Shown: positions 26,314-36,110, counted from the stretch's first letter. The stretch is 64,000 bases of DNA from Candidatus Bathyarchaeota archaeon (GCA_026014615.1 JAOZHZ010000014.1:1-64000); one strand, 5' to 3'. Made by a program: numbers and translations. Notes: a model not told the origin generated them from the sequence alone.

Positions 26314-27240
26314 ATGACAAAATTGCTGGTTACAAACAAAGAGTTAATGGTTCCCGCAAGAAAAAACGGCTACGCAATCCCCGCCCTTAACGTACAAAAC
26401 CTTGAAAGTTTAACCGCAGTTGCCCAAGCTGCAGTTGAAGAAAAGTCCCCAGTTATAATCGCAATCAGCCCAAGCGTCCTGAAATACGCAGGACTACCTT
26501 ACATTGTTGGCATGGCAAAAACCGCCGCTCAAAGCGCAACCGTTCCCATGAGCATCCACTTGGACCACGGAGAAGATTTCGAAACCGCGGCGAAATGCGT
26601 TGAAGCAGGATTCACCTCCGTAATGATTGACGGCTCATTCCTGAAGCTGGAAGAAAACATCGCCCTCACAAAAAAAGTCGTCGCCATGGCGCACCCCAAA
26701 GGAGTCTCTGTTGAAGCTGAGCTTGGAAGACTGGCAGGCGTGGAGGAACGTAGTGTCGAAGAAAAAGACGCCATCCTCACCGACCCCGAAACAGCCAAAG
26801 ACTTCGTGGAAGAAACAGGCGTGGACACTTTGGCAGTTGCCATCGGCACCTCACACGGCGCCTACAAGTTCAAAAGCGAAGCAAAACTTGACATCGAACG
26901 ACTCAAAGTCATCAGCCAAAAGGTACAGATTCCCCTTGTCCTGCACGGAGCATCCAGCGTTCCCCAATGGCTCATCGAAAAAGCAGACAAATACGGCGCC
27001 CAACTCTCAAACGCAAAAGGCATCCCTGAAACAGAAATCAAAAAAGCCATCAGCCTAGGTATAGCCAAAGTCAATGTTGACACCGACTTGCGTTTAGCAT
27101 TTACGGGTTCAGTACGGGAAGTCCTTACGAATTCACCTAAAGAGTTTGACCCTCGCAAGATTCTGGGGCCAGCCAGAGAAACCATGAAGCAAGTTGCAAA
27201 AAGCAAAATGCAGCTTTTCGGCAGCGCAGGAAAAGCATAA
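26314..27240 (+). CDS. fba: Class II fructose-bisphosphate aldolase family protein
   Basis: 308 residues. The zinc ligands and active-site motifs are seen in order: SIHLDHGEDF (His), VEAELGRLAGVEE (Glu), GTSHGAYKF (His), LVLHGASSVP (His), then KVNVDTDLR for the phosphate. This matches zinc-dependent fructose- or tagatose-bisphosphate aldolase (bacterial fba/gatY). Most archaea use a class I enzyme or FBP aldolase/phosphatase, so a class II enzyme is less common here and may have been acquired. Substrate choice is not decided by sequence. Confidence 0.88.
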   Translation: MTKLLVTNKELMVPARKNGYAIPALNVQNLESLTAVAQAAVEEKSPVIIAISPSVLKYAGLPYIVGMAKTAAQSATVPMSIHLDHGEDFETAAKCVEAGFTSVMIDGSFLKLEENIALTKKVVAMAHPKGVSVEAELGRLAGVEERSVEEKDAILTDPETAKDFVEETGVDTLAVAIGTSHGAYKFKSEAKLDIERLKVISQKVQIPLVLHGASSVPQWLIEKADKYGAQLSNAKGIPETEIKKAISLGIAKVNVDTDLRLAFTGSVREVLTNSPKEFDPRKILGPARETMKQVAKSKMQLFGSAGKA

Positions 27241-27319
27241 TCCCTTGGCAGAAACAAGCAGTTACCTGCCAAAACTCTTTTTCTTCTCTGAATCGACTTT
27301 TTACACTGGTTTGTTCTTC

Positions 27320-27691
27320 TTAGCTGCCTTGTTCTTCTTTGAGGTGCCGGTATTCCTGCTCAGTCAACCGTTCAGTCACGCCAGTACGTGTAAACACCAT
27401 CAAGTAATGAATCAGCAAACCGATGCCCCAACCGAACAATGGAAAAATGAACCATGGAAACACGCCGCGGTAGCCGCCTGTGAACCACCAGAGTAGAATC
27501 AGGAAAACGTTGACCACTGAATACACGGCTAAATTGACGTAAAAGCCGATTTTTGCCTCTGCCCTTGCGCGAGCTTTTCGCCTCAAGGCCTCTTCATTTG
27601 ACAAACTTTTTCCCCCAAACTGTTTATTTCTCTGCTTTTTTAATGCAGTATAGGTTAGATTTGAGCTTTTTGCTCTGTCGTAAGTCTCCAA
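27320..27691 (-). CDS. 2TM-domain membrane protein
   Basis: 123 residues. A basic N-terminal stretch (RRKARARAEAKIGFYVNL) leads into two hydrophobic helices separated by a short aromatic loop, the 2TM domain pattern (PF13239). The C-terminal tail is charged (LTEQEYRHLKEEQG). Such domains are often fused to sensors; here it stands alone downstream of the HtrA-like gene. Confidence 0.75.
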   Translation of the reverse strand: METYDRAKSSNLTYTALKKQRNKQFGGKSLSNEEALRRKARARAEAKIGFYVNLAVYSVVNVFLILLWWFTGGYRGVFPWFIFPLFGWGIGLLIHYLMVFTRTGVTERLTEQEYRHLKEEQGS

Positions 27692-27712
27692 ATTGTTTGC
27701 GTTAGTTCTGTT

Positions 27713-29098
27713 TTAATCGGGGCGTCTTTTTGTCAGCTCAATGCCTGAATTTCTTTTCACTTTGATGACCACCACAATTAAGCTGGTACTGAGGGCAACT
27801 GTCAAAATCAACGCTAAAACGGTTAGTTCAGGTATGGCTGGCGAGGACCCTGCAGGCGAAGGAGTAGAAACTGGGGAAAGGGTGGGTACGGGTGAAGGAG
27901 GAACAAACCCGCTGGGCATTGGACGCGTACCCAAAACTAAGGGTACATCCATTTCTTGGTTGTCCCGTAGTACAGTGACCGTTATGGTTTCACCAGGTAA
28001 AGTGTTTTGTGCAAGATACGACGACATAACATCAGAGTTAACGATACGAACATCATCTATCTCGATTATTACGTCACCGCCTGCCAATATAGTAACGCCG
28101 CTTACGGTAACCTGTGTTGTACCCCCCTAAGACCAGCATCATCTGCGGGACCACCACTCGTAACTTGCTGAAGCAAAACACCATCTGTAACATCCAAGTC
28201 CAGCCGAGTAGCAAGGTCATACGTCATGTCCACGCTGGTTATGCCCAAATAAGAATGCTGCGTGTACGTGCCCGTGTTAATCAAGTCAGCTATTTCCCGC
28301 AGAATAGTATCCGAAGGCATAGCAAAACCAACCCCCTGAGAACCCGAAATACCCGTCGTGTTAATCCCAACCACTTGACCTTCACTATTAAGCAGGGGAC
28401 CACCGGAATTGCCGGGGTTTATAGAAGCGTCTGTTTGGATAACGTTTGAGATAGGATAGTTGCCTGTCGTGGTTTCTGTTATGGTTCGCCCTAACTGGCT
28501 AACTATACCCGTTGTTATTGAACCTGACAAACCAAACGGACTGCCCACCGCAGCCACAAAATCCCCCAACACTCAAAGAAGAGGAACTAACTAGCTCCAA
28601 CGGCTGAAATTCTTCAGCAGGAGCATCCGCAGACAGGACGGCAAGGTCAGCATACGGGTCAGAGCCCAAAACAGTGGCGGCGTACCCGTTACCATTTCTG
28701 AAAGTTACACTGATGTTAACGGCGTTGCTTACCACATGGTAGTTTGTGATTACAACCATGCGTCCGTCAAAGTCGTAGACAAAACCGGACCCCTGAACCG
28801 AAGTGTAAGACGGCCCAAACCCCGTTGACGAAGGCTGCACGTCAGTAATAACCACAACAGAGTTCCGCACATCATCGTAAAGCTGAGAAATCGAAATCTC
28901 TTCTGTGACTTGAGGCTGCACAGCAACTTCTTGGCTGCTTTGTGCATAAACATCGGATACCCCTGTCAGAGCAGTAAAAGTCAAAATTGCAAACAGAACA
29001 AAAACCACACTGTACCGAACACGCGGTCTTTTGAGAACTTGGTTCCCTAAGGAAGGTTTCTGATTAAAAGAAGAGAACATTTTGCTTTCTTCCGACAC
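27713..29098 (-). CDS. HtrA/DegP-like membrane serine protease, two frameshifts
   Basis: Three consecutive minus-strand frames make one protein of about 461 residues. The N-terminus (29098 on) has a membrane helix, then trypsin-fold motifs with His (VITNYHVVSN) and Asp (DPYADLAVL). The middle frame (to 28102) has the catalytic Ser in NPGNSGGPLL and the start of a PDZ domain. The last frame (to 27713) completes the PDZ, a Pro/Ser/Thr-rich stretch and a C-terminal membrane helix with basic end. The breaks lie at a run of five C (28563-28567, one base too many) and a run of six C (28122-28127, one base too few). The two offset each other, which suggests sequencing indels rather than decay. Confidence 0.85.
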
Positions 29099-29207
29099 TT
29101 TTCAGTCGATAACTCAATCGAGGGAGGGTAATAAAATTTTGTTGGTTAATACCCACAACCACAAAACAAATTTCCGATCAACTCTGGCTTCGTGTTTTGA
29201 AAAGTTG

Positions 29208-29285
29208 TGGTGGGCCGAGCCGGATTTGAACCGGCGACCTTTCGATTATCAGTCGAACGCTCCAGCCGTGCTGAGCTACCGGCCC
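29208..29285 (-). tRNA. tRNA-Ile (GAT), CCA encoded
   Basis: Cloverleaf on the minus strand: acceptor GGGCCGG/TCGGCCC, D stem GCTC/GAGC, anticodon stem TTCGA/TCGAA with loop CTGATAA (anticodon GAT), and T arm GCCGG-TTCAAAT-CCGGC. Discriminator A and CCA are encoded. A TATA-like GCTTTTAAACC lies about 40 nt upstream on the minus strand. Confidence 0.95.
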
Positions 29286-29550
29286 ACAACTTGCGTGCCA
29301 ACACATTAATACCATGTTGGTTTAAAAGCGTTTTTGTACATCTTCAGCTTCTGCAATAAAAAACACGCAAAACGCAGCCAGACGTAACTCTGGTTAATTT
29401 GAGGCTAAACCTCTAAAAGCTAAAGAAAACACAAACGCACCCCAAAACAGTGAAGCAAATCCCTAGGCAGATAGACGAAATTCAAGAAAAAGCCGCCTCA
29501 ATTAGTTACCTTTTTTAATGTCATACTCAATGTTGGTAACGTTAGATTGC

Positions 29551-29626
29551 GGGTTAGTAGCCTAGCACGGATTAAGGTGTCGGCCTTCGGAGCCGGAGAT
29601 CGTGGGTTCAAATCCCACCGGACCCG
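29551..29626 (+). tRNA. tRNA-Arg (TCG), no encoded CCA, acceptor mismatch
   Basis: 76-nt cloverleaf: D stem GCCT/AGGT, anticodon stem TCGGC/GCCGG with loop CTTCGGA (anticodon TCG), variable AGATC, T arm GTGGG-TTCAAAT-CCCAC. The acceptor GGGTTAG/CGGACCC has a U-G pair at position 5 and an A-G mismatch at position 6. Discriminator G is followed by CTT, so CCA must be added by enzyme. A T-run just after the gene can terminate transcription. Confidence 0.92.
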
Positions 29627-29822
29627 CTTTTTCTCTTCATTTCAGACATAACAGGGCGGGAGGTTTGCTGTTTGAGAAAAGTTTTGTTTTATCATGTTGC
29701 AGTCACATATTTTTAATTTCTCCCTTATGCACCGTCTAGTGGGGTAGGTAGGATTTTGCCATACGCCGCTTTAGATAGTCAGGTTACGTTAGCTGCCTTT
29801 TTGTTAGAGTGGAGGTTTATGG

Positions 29823-32002
29823 ATGAGGATATCTGAGGTTAAAGAGGGAAACTGGATTATAGGGGCAGGCGGCGCGGGAGTTGCAATAGCCGCTGAAGTT
29901 TCAGCTCGGCTTAGAGAATTGACCGACAGCAGAGAAAACGTGAGGGTGGACGCTTTTGATATGTCAGGGGACTCTATTTCTGAGGCGTTGCGAAATGACC
30001 TGCTGGCGCGAAACGAGTCTTTTCAACCCATCGGCATTGACAGGTACAGAGCGAATACCCAAGGGTAGCCAGAGACCTCGGAATTTTTTCTGAAGAAGAC
30101 GTAGGCTTTGCGGAATTGAGCAACACCATCAGCGGGGAAGGCGCTCGCAGAGACCGCCGAAAAGCCATGGTGTACATGAGGCACCCGCGGATTTGGGACC
30201 AATTTTACGGGAGAATAACTGAGGGCTGCAGGTTCTTCCGAGACTACTTCAACTACACATTGAGCGATTCAGCAAAAGTGCCTACGGTGAACGTGGTTTT
30301 TGTTTCCAGTGCAGGCGGCGGATTTGGCAGTGGAGTAATCAACGAGCTGTCAAAAATGACCAAGAAAGGACTTGAAGACCGCGAATTAAGCGTTCGACAG
30401 TGGCTTATTCTTGTGGGCGCCCCCAGAAACATCGACCTTGCCGACAAGGAGTTGCTGCATTCGCAGCTCAACGAGTTTTTTCTGCTCAGAGACGTGCTTT
30501 TTTTGCAGTCAAGAAACAACAATAACCACACAGAAGTTGACCCCAACGGCAGAACCCTCACTTCTGGCCCCTACTATAACGCCGTGTACGTTTACCCCTT
30601 AATGGAGATGAGCCCCAGCGAATACAAACGCACTGACCAACACATCAGAGATTTTATTCTTTCAAAGATTCTTCTTCCCGCAGAGTTATATCAGGGTGGA
30701 AGCACCAGAGTCATGCCCCTTGAAAACCTTGACAACGCCATCCGACAGGCAGAACTGAACTATTGTAGAGGAGAACGATTCAGTTTCGGCAGTTTTCAGG
30801 TTTGTCACCTTTCGGTTCCCATCATCAGTTTGGTGAAGTGGAACGAGCTAAAAGACCGAGAACGAGCAATCGAAAGGCTACTGGAGGAAGACAGCGAAAC
30901 AGCGGAACTTATTAAAAAAAGAACTGAGGAAATGGCTTCCGCCGACTATATGAACGTCGAAATAAAGGATATCGAGTCGTGGCTGTCCGCACTCAAATCT
31001 GATACGGGTAACAAGATTGCGCCGTTGAAAGAGGCGGTTGCTGAAGTAATCGCGGGTTTACAATTTAAGCTGAACCAGAGCAGGCACAATTACGAAGCTG
31101 TAAACTCTGAAAAAGCAAGATACGACGACGAAATCCAAAAGGCCAGAGAACAGCTGGCACACAAAAACGAACTGAACTTCATAGGTAAACGTAGCCTACG
31201 CAGAGCCATCGAGAATTACCAAGCCATCCTTAGACCACTGCAGGACGATTTGATGGAGAAAAAGGAGCAACTTAACAAACTGCAGACATTAATAAATAAG
31301 TTTATCGAAATCCGCGACAAAATCGGAATAGAGCATGACCAACTTAAAACGGAGTTATCGACGCTTAGGGAGAAACTTTACAATCTCCAGCAGGTGCTTG
31401 AAAGAACGCAGAGCCCTAGCGGACTGGCGGGTTTTCAGTTGCCGTTCAAAGAAGATGAGTTGAGCAGGTTTCGTGAAATCTTTTGGGTGCCGGGGCTGCG
31501 GAAAATTGACCAGTTACCGCTATCAGATATTGGCATGAAGGTTTACGGTGAAAATAGGTTTCTAAATATAGTTAATGCTGCGTTTAGGAAAGCGGCTGAT
31601 GCCCCAATTTACGTGGACTTCATTAACTCAGGGGATGGTGGACCTAAGAAGTATCCTGTGCAGATGGTTAACTTGGTTTCAGGGGAAGCCAACAACTTAG
31701 AGTATCTGCAGAGCGTGTTCCAAGCGGAGTTGGGGCTGCAAGGTTCAGGGGAGTACGGGGTCGGCTGGTACATTGCTCAAGCTGAAAACTTGGGTTCCAG
31801 CATTTACCTCGCGATTGAGTTTGATGGCATTCCTCCTACCCAAATCAAGGACCTACGGAAACTGGAAGAGCTCTATAACTCGCTTAGGGACCGCGTCCAA
31901 AACGGACAATGTTACCCGCTGTCAACGGCTATTTCGCTTGTGAACCCGATTCAGTCGCCGATAAAGGAGATTGGCCCGCATGTTAATTTTCCTAATCCTT
32001 GA
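29823..32002 (+). CDS. Tubulin/FtsZ-superfamily-like protein with coiled-coil insert, one frameshift
   Basis: Two overlapping frames give one product of about 726 residues. The first (ATG 29823 to TAG 30066-30068) has the Rossmann glycine loop WIIGAGGAGVAIA, like the FtsZ G1 loop. The second begins before 30116 and has SSAGGGFGSGVINEL, matching the tubulin signature GGGTGSG with Phe for Thr. A missing base between 30041 and 30066 (short runs of G or C) joins them as DRYRANT..ARDLGIFSEEDVG. A long coiled coil follows (about 31090-31420, Lys/Glu/Gln-rich heptads), then a C-terminal alpha/beta domain. It resembles the bacterial 'tubulin-like' (PF13809) group more than FtsZ. The partner vWA gene overlaps its end by 23 nt. 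GTP binding is inferred. Confidence 0.7.
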
Positions 32003-32594
32003 CTGCTCCCGCTCCATGAACGACAAGCTTTACGGGGAACACAAAATAGACACCGCAAAAAAGGCGTTAACCAGATTCTTAAAAAGTAGAGAAGGCTTGG
32101 ACGCTAAAGACCAGATTGGGATGGCTGTGTATCCGTGGAGCAACATAACTGCGTACCTGCTGTACCCGCCGTTTTCTGCCAGCATAAAACCGTTCACCAG
32201 CAGAGTCGAAGACCTCAAAGCCAAAGGAGCCTCGCCGATGGGTGAAGGCTTAAAACTTGCCTTTGACACCGCAAAAAAATCCGCTAACGCCGAGTGCAAC
32301 ATGGTTTTGATTTACGATGGCGAATACAATCAGGGAATTGACCCCAACCAAGTCGCAGCAAATATTATAGCAAGCGGAATCGGGTTGGAAAAAATCTACA
32401 TCGGCGATGTGAACAAATCCGTTAACAACAAAGTGATAAGGGCTCTTGACGAAGCAACACATTCAAAAACGTCCATTGTTCAAACGGCTGAGGAGCTTTA
32501 CAAGGCTTTAACGGTGCAGCGCAAAAAACTCACCCCCGCCGATGGCATAGCAGATAGCAAGCAGCCATTTTATGCAAAGCCTTATTACCGCTGA
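31980..32594 (+). CDS. von Willebrand factor A domain protein
   Basis: 204 residues from ATG 31980 (a TTG at 31971 would add three). The MIDAS metal site is seen as LILDCSRSMND (DxSxS) and the threonine/serine loop as KGASPMGEGL, with a late Asp in LIYDGEYNQG. The domain fills nearly the whole chain, so it is a stand-alone adaptor. It overlaps the tubulin-like gene, so the two are coupled. In bacteria vWA genes recur beside tubulin-like genes, which supports a joint complex. Confidence 0.85.
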   Translation: MLIFLILDCSRSMNDKLYGEHKIDTAKKALTRFLKSREGLDAKDQIGMAVYPWSNITAYLLYPPFSASIKPFTSRVEDLKAKGASPMGEGLKLAFDTAKKSANAECNMVLIYDGEYNQGIDPNQVAANIIASGIGLEKIYIGDVNKSVNNKVIRALDEATHSKTSIVQTAEELYKALTVQRKKLTPADGIADSKQPFYAKPYYR

Positions 32595-32626
32595 AAACGG
32601 TTTTCCCTTTAAACTGGGGTATCACT

Positions 32627-33535
32627 TTGAAGTTTGGCACCTTCACCTTAGAACCAAAAAAAGCCGAGGGCTTCGACTTTCACCTTTTACGCGTCAAAAC
32701 CGAAATGGGTATCCGAATTCCTCCACAGCCTGACATGTGCAGCAACGTGGCGGTTTTCGGAGACAACGCAGCCATCCGCGAGCACCCCGACTGGCTCTCC
32801 CAATCCCCGCTGGGTCCCGCAAAGATTGGAAACAACAACTACAACATTTACTGGAACATCGTCTGCCAAACCCAACCAGAACACCGCGCCGAACAACTGG
32901 ACTACATGGAAGACGTAGATAGGCACTCGCTGGGGGTGTGGCCGAACAGTCAGTATTTTGCTGACCACGGACACTGCACCTGCCCCCGATGCACGGAGCG
33001 CTGGCAGAAAAGCGGTCTTGGCTGGGTGGAGTGGCGCAAAAAAGAAGTCACCGACTACATAGCTCAGATTAGGGAACGCACAAAAAAACCGTTGGTCATG
33101 TGTATTCAGCCTGACCCTGCAACCAGCCTCGAACGTTACGGCGTAGACTTTGACGACCTCGCGGAGCACTGTGACATGTTCAACGTGGTTATGTTCAGCA
33201 AAAGCTACGCGACCCCCTGGTACTTCGAGATGATTGCGCGCGCCTTCAAGAAGCTCCTCAAGAAGCCCTTCTACGTCAGCCTGTACGTTTACGGTCCAGG
33301 CGACAGCCCAAACGATGTACCCAGCCCAGCGGAGTTACTTACCGTCAGTACACGAATTGCAAGGGCAGGAGCCGACGGCTTCCTATTCCTTACCGAAAAG
33401 GCTATCCAAATTAGGGATTTTCAGAAAGCTGCAGTTGCCCAAGTTGATTTGCGGGAACGCCTCAGAACTTATGGTGGGCAGCCTGTGAAGGAATTCCTGG
33501 ATTATGTTGCGGGCTGGAAGAAAACGATTCAGTAA
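32627..33535 (+). CDS. Putative TIM-barrel protein, glycoside-hydrolase-like
   Basis: 302 residues from TTG 32627, 32 nt after the vWA gene. Alternating strands and helices suggest a beta/alpha barrel. The segment HCTCPRCTERW recalls the 'C.CP.C...F' loop found in some glycoside hydrolase barrels, with candidate acids following (GVDFDDLAEHCD, YGPGDSPND). No signal peptide is present. Family and substrate are not identified. It may belong to the tubulin-like operon or only be adjacent. Confidence 0.55.
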   Translation: MKFGTFTLEPKKAEGFDFHLLRVKTEMGIRIPPQPDMCSNVAVFGDNAAIREHPDWLSQSPLGPAKIGNNNYNIYWNIVCQTQPEHRAEQLDYMEDVDRHSLGVWPNSQYFADHGHCTCPRCTERWQKSGLGWVEWRKKEVTDYIAQIRERTKKPLVMCIQPDPATSLERYGVDFDDLAEHCDMFNVVMFSKSYATPWYFEMIARAFKKLLKKPFYVSLYVYGPGDSPNDVPSPAELLTVSTRIARAGADGFLFLTEKAIQIRDFQKAAVAQVDLRERLRTYGGQPVKEFLDYVAGWKKTIQ

Positions 33536-33634
33536 CATGGTTTGTTGCTGTTAGTTAGCACCCACATACTCTCTTATTTTGTTCATGTATCAGTCTAGCT
33601 GTAGCTATCTACTGTTTTGTGGAGGTGATAGTTT

Positions 33635-34018
33635 TTGAGTATATTTCGAAGGAGGAAAGTTCCGTTAAACGCAGATGTTCTCATGAAATGTCAATGCGCT
33701 GAATGTCCCGTGCAAGCAGAAAGCGCATGTACCAGACCTAAGATACAAAAAGCCATGGACATGATGAACAAAATGTCGTCAAGTAGCCGAAGTAGCATGC
33801 CCGCGGGAAGCATGTCAATGCAAGCTAACCCTCCAGAAGTGGAGATGCCTAAACCTGAAGAGTTGCCTGGACCGTACTGTTCAATCGGCGTGGCACCCTG
33901 CAAGGACCTTGATGCAAACAAGCCGTGCATTTGCACAACATGCGAAGTGTACAAGGAATATAACCTTGCGTCATGCAAGCCCGTGGAACATTTCTGTTTC
34001 AACGGCAGAGCCGAATAA
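33635..34018 (+). CDS. DUF2769 cysteine-rich protein
   Basis: 127 residues from TTG 33635 behind a GGAGG site. An N-terminal CQCAECPVQ and a C-terminal CICTTCEVYKEYNL..C match DUF2769, a Cys-rich family common in methanogens and related archaea. A Met/Ser-rich linker joins the two Cys clusters. It probably binds metal or Fe-S. Function unknown. Confidence 0.75.
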   Translation: MSIFRRRKVPLNADVLMKCQCAECPVQAESACTRPKIQKAMDMMNKMSSSSRSSMPAGSMSMQANPPEVEMPKPEELPGPYCSIGVAPCKDLDANKPCICTTCEVYKEYNLASCKPVEHFCFNGRAE

Positions 34019-34141
34019 AAACGGTTCAGTTTAAGTTCATTGTAACCCCTTTTCCCGATTTTTCGAATTTAAACACCAGAATTTTTTCCGCTGGAAAGGC
34101 TTAATTGCTACAGTGGGCTTTTTTCTTGTGAGGGATTTTAT

Positions 34142-34429
34142 TTGCCCATCTACATTCTTCTGTCCACCCTTACTTCTGAAGGAAGAAAAACCATCAAAGA
34201 AAGACCCGAAAGAATCAAAGAAGTCAACAAAGAAATCGAAGCCTACGGAGCCAAAGTCCTCCAACAATACTCCGTTATAGGCAAATATGATTTTGTGAAC
34301 ATTGTGGAGGCACCCAACAACGAAGCCATCACGAAGGTTTCGATTGAGTTGGGTTCACGGGGAACAGTGCACATAATGAGCATGCCTGCTATGGCTATCG
34401 ACGATTTTCTGGCGGTTATCAAGAAGTAA
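34142..34429 (+). CDS. GYD-domain protein
   Basis: 95 residues from TTG 34142. The sequence follows the GYD family (PF08734): 'YILLSTLTSEGRKTIKERPERI', 'YSVIGKYDFVNIVEAPN' (the GxYD motif as GKYD) and 'SRGTVHIMSMPAM'. It is a small ferredoxin-like fold of unknown biochemical role, widespread in prokaryotes. Confidence 0.85.
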   Translation: MPIYILLSTLTSEGRKTIKERPERIKEVNKEIEAYGAKVLQQYSVIGKYDFVNIVEAPNNEAITKVSIELGSRGTVHIMSMPAMAIDDFLAVIKK

Positions 34430-34499
34430 ACTAAACAGCTGCCTCTTCTAAAGTGGCATAACAAAGCGTCGAGTTAGCGTTGAGCTCAGTGCTATTTCT

Positions 34500-34837
34500 C
34501 TACTTGAACTTGCCGTCAAAGATGCTTTTAAACAGGTAGACTATTAAAACTGCATTTATAACTATTCGCAGAGCGTTTAGCCAGATTTGATAGTAAATGA
34601 TTATGGACATGCTTACGCTGAAGGTGTAAATTAAGTGAACACGGTTAAAGCGGCGCCCCACTTGTGCATCGAAAGCAAGCCCGCAATCGAAGAAACCCAC
34701 AAACCCAACTCAATCCAGTTGTTCAGGTCAGCATAATCTGAAGCCAACAGCAACAACAGCAAAACAATGTTCAGTGTCATCCAGACTACTATCAGGTAAA
34801 TCGGCGCTGTCCGCTGAGGTTTTGCATACTCAGACAT
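34500..34837 (-). CDS. Small multi-pass membrane protein, one frameshift
   Basis: Two minus-strand frames (34837 to 34631, and one reading through to 34500) fit together as one 112-residue membrane protein. The first supplies two hydrophobic helices ('IYLIVVWMTLNIVLLLLLLA', 'ELGLWVSSIAGLLSM'). The second supplies two more ('LIYTFSVSMSIIIYYQIWL', 'IVINAVLIVYLFKSIF'). One missing base near 34640-34655 (for example in the short T or A run) restores the frame. Function unknown. Confidence 0.6.
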
Positions 34838-35017
34838 TCAGAAGCCTCAAATATATCCAACGTACGTGCGCATAAATGGATTTGTTTCTCTTCAAGCCTT
34901 ACTTAAACTGAAAAGTCATTCAGAAAAAGCGTTAATATCGGGTTTTTTGATTTTAGCTTCAAAAGTTTTAAACGCAACCTAGCCGTGACATTAAGTGCAA
35001 AACAAGTGTGATACTGA

Positions 35018-36076
35018 TTGCCTTCAACCTACCATTACATGCAGCTTCCCCGCGAAGTCATCATCGGAAAAGAAGTTCTCAACCGAATCCCCGAGGTAGT
35101 CAAACGTTTAGGCGTGAAGGGACCTGCCTTGATTGTGGCAGGACAGAGAAGCTGTGAAATCGCGGGGCGAACCGTACGAGACTTGCTTATACAATCAGAC
35201 ATCACTGTGGACACGATTCTAGTTCAGGCAGCCGCCTTAAGAGATGTTTTAGCCATAGAAGAACGTATTGCGGAGTTGAAGCCGCAGATTCTTTTTGGAG
35301 TGGGCGGCGGAACAAAAATTGACGCAGCAAAACTAAGTTCTGCCCATCAGGGATTACCCTTCATCAGCGTTCCAACTACTCTTAGCCACGATGGCATCGC
35401 CAGCCCCCTTGCCAGCATCAAAGGCTTTGACAAACCTTACTCAGCCATGTCGCAGGCGCCGTTGGCGATAATTGCCGACACGGGGGTCATCGCGCAGGAG
35501 CCGTGGCGGTTTGTGGTCAGCGGTTGCGGAGATGTGCTGGCGAAATTTACGGCAGTTAAGGATTGGCGGCTTGCTCATCTTGAATGCGATGAGTATTATG
35601 GGGAGTACGCTGCGAGCCTTGCTTTGATGAGTGCTACATTGGTTGAGGAAAACGCAAACCAGATTCAGCAGGGAAATGAAGAGGGCGAACAGCTTCTTCT
35701 GGAGGCGCTCATTAGCTGCGGGGTTGCCATGAGCATCGCAGGAAGCAGTCGTCCATGTAGCGGTTCAGAACACCTGTTCAGCCACGCCTTGACCATGGTT
35801 AATTCCTCGGGTGCCATGCATGGGGAACAGTGCGGGGTAGGTTCAATTTTGATGGCTTACCTTTATGGGGCAAACTGGAAACGCATACGTGAAACCCTCA
35901 GACACTTGGGTGCACCCACCAACGCGCAAGAGTTGGGCGTTTCAGACGAAGACATCGTTAAGGCATTAGAGTTGGCGGTCACCATACGCCCAGAAAGATA
36001 CACCATTCTGCACAAGCTACGCTTAGACTCTGAAACCTGCAAGAAAGTGGCGAAAATCACGGAAATAATAAGCTAA
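35018..36076 (+). CDS. egsA: sn-Glycerol-1-phosphate dehydrogenase
   Basis: 352 residues from TTG 35018. The enzyme reduces dihydroxyacetone phosphate to sn-glycerol 1-phosphate, the archaeal-specific lipid backbone. Motifs: 'FGVGGGTKIDAAK' for the nucleotide, 'PFISVPTTLSHDGIASP', 'SGCGDVLAKFTAV' with the zinc Asp, 'CSGSEHLFSHAL' and 'GAMHGEQCGVGS' with zinc His residues. It is a strong marker that the DNA is archaeal. It is preceded by an AT-rich promoter region and stands alone. Confidence 0.95.
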   Translation: MPSTYHYMQLPREVIIGKEVLNRIPEVVKRLGVKGPALIVAGQRSCEIAGRTVRDLLIQSDITVDTILVQAAALRDVLAIEERIAELKPQILFGVGGGTKIDAAKLSSAHQGLPFISVPTTLSHDGIASPLASIKGFDKPYSAMSQAPLAIIADTGVIAQEPWRFVVSGCGDVLAKFTAVKDWRLAHLECDEYYGEYAASLALMSATLVEENANQIQQGNEEGEQLLLEALISCGVAMSIAGSSRPCSGSEHLFSHALTMVNSSGAMHGEQCGVGSILMAYLYGANWKRIRETLRHLGAPTNAQELGVSDEDIVKALELAVTIRPERYTILHKLRLDSETCKKVAKITEIIS

Positions 36077-36110
36077 GTCTTAAAAAAGGAAAAAGAAGAA
36101 AGCGTTCAGT

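Noticed and set aside
29430-29465. Possible third, degenerate copy of the dispersed element
   Set aside because: Only short words (acaaacgca, ccccaaaac) match; the 60-bp core is absent, so chance similarity is likely.
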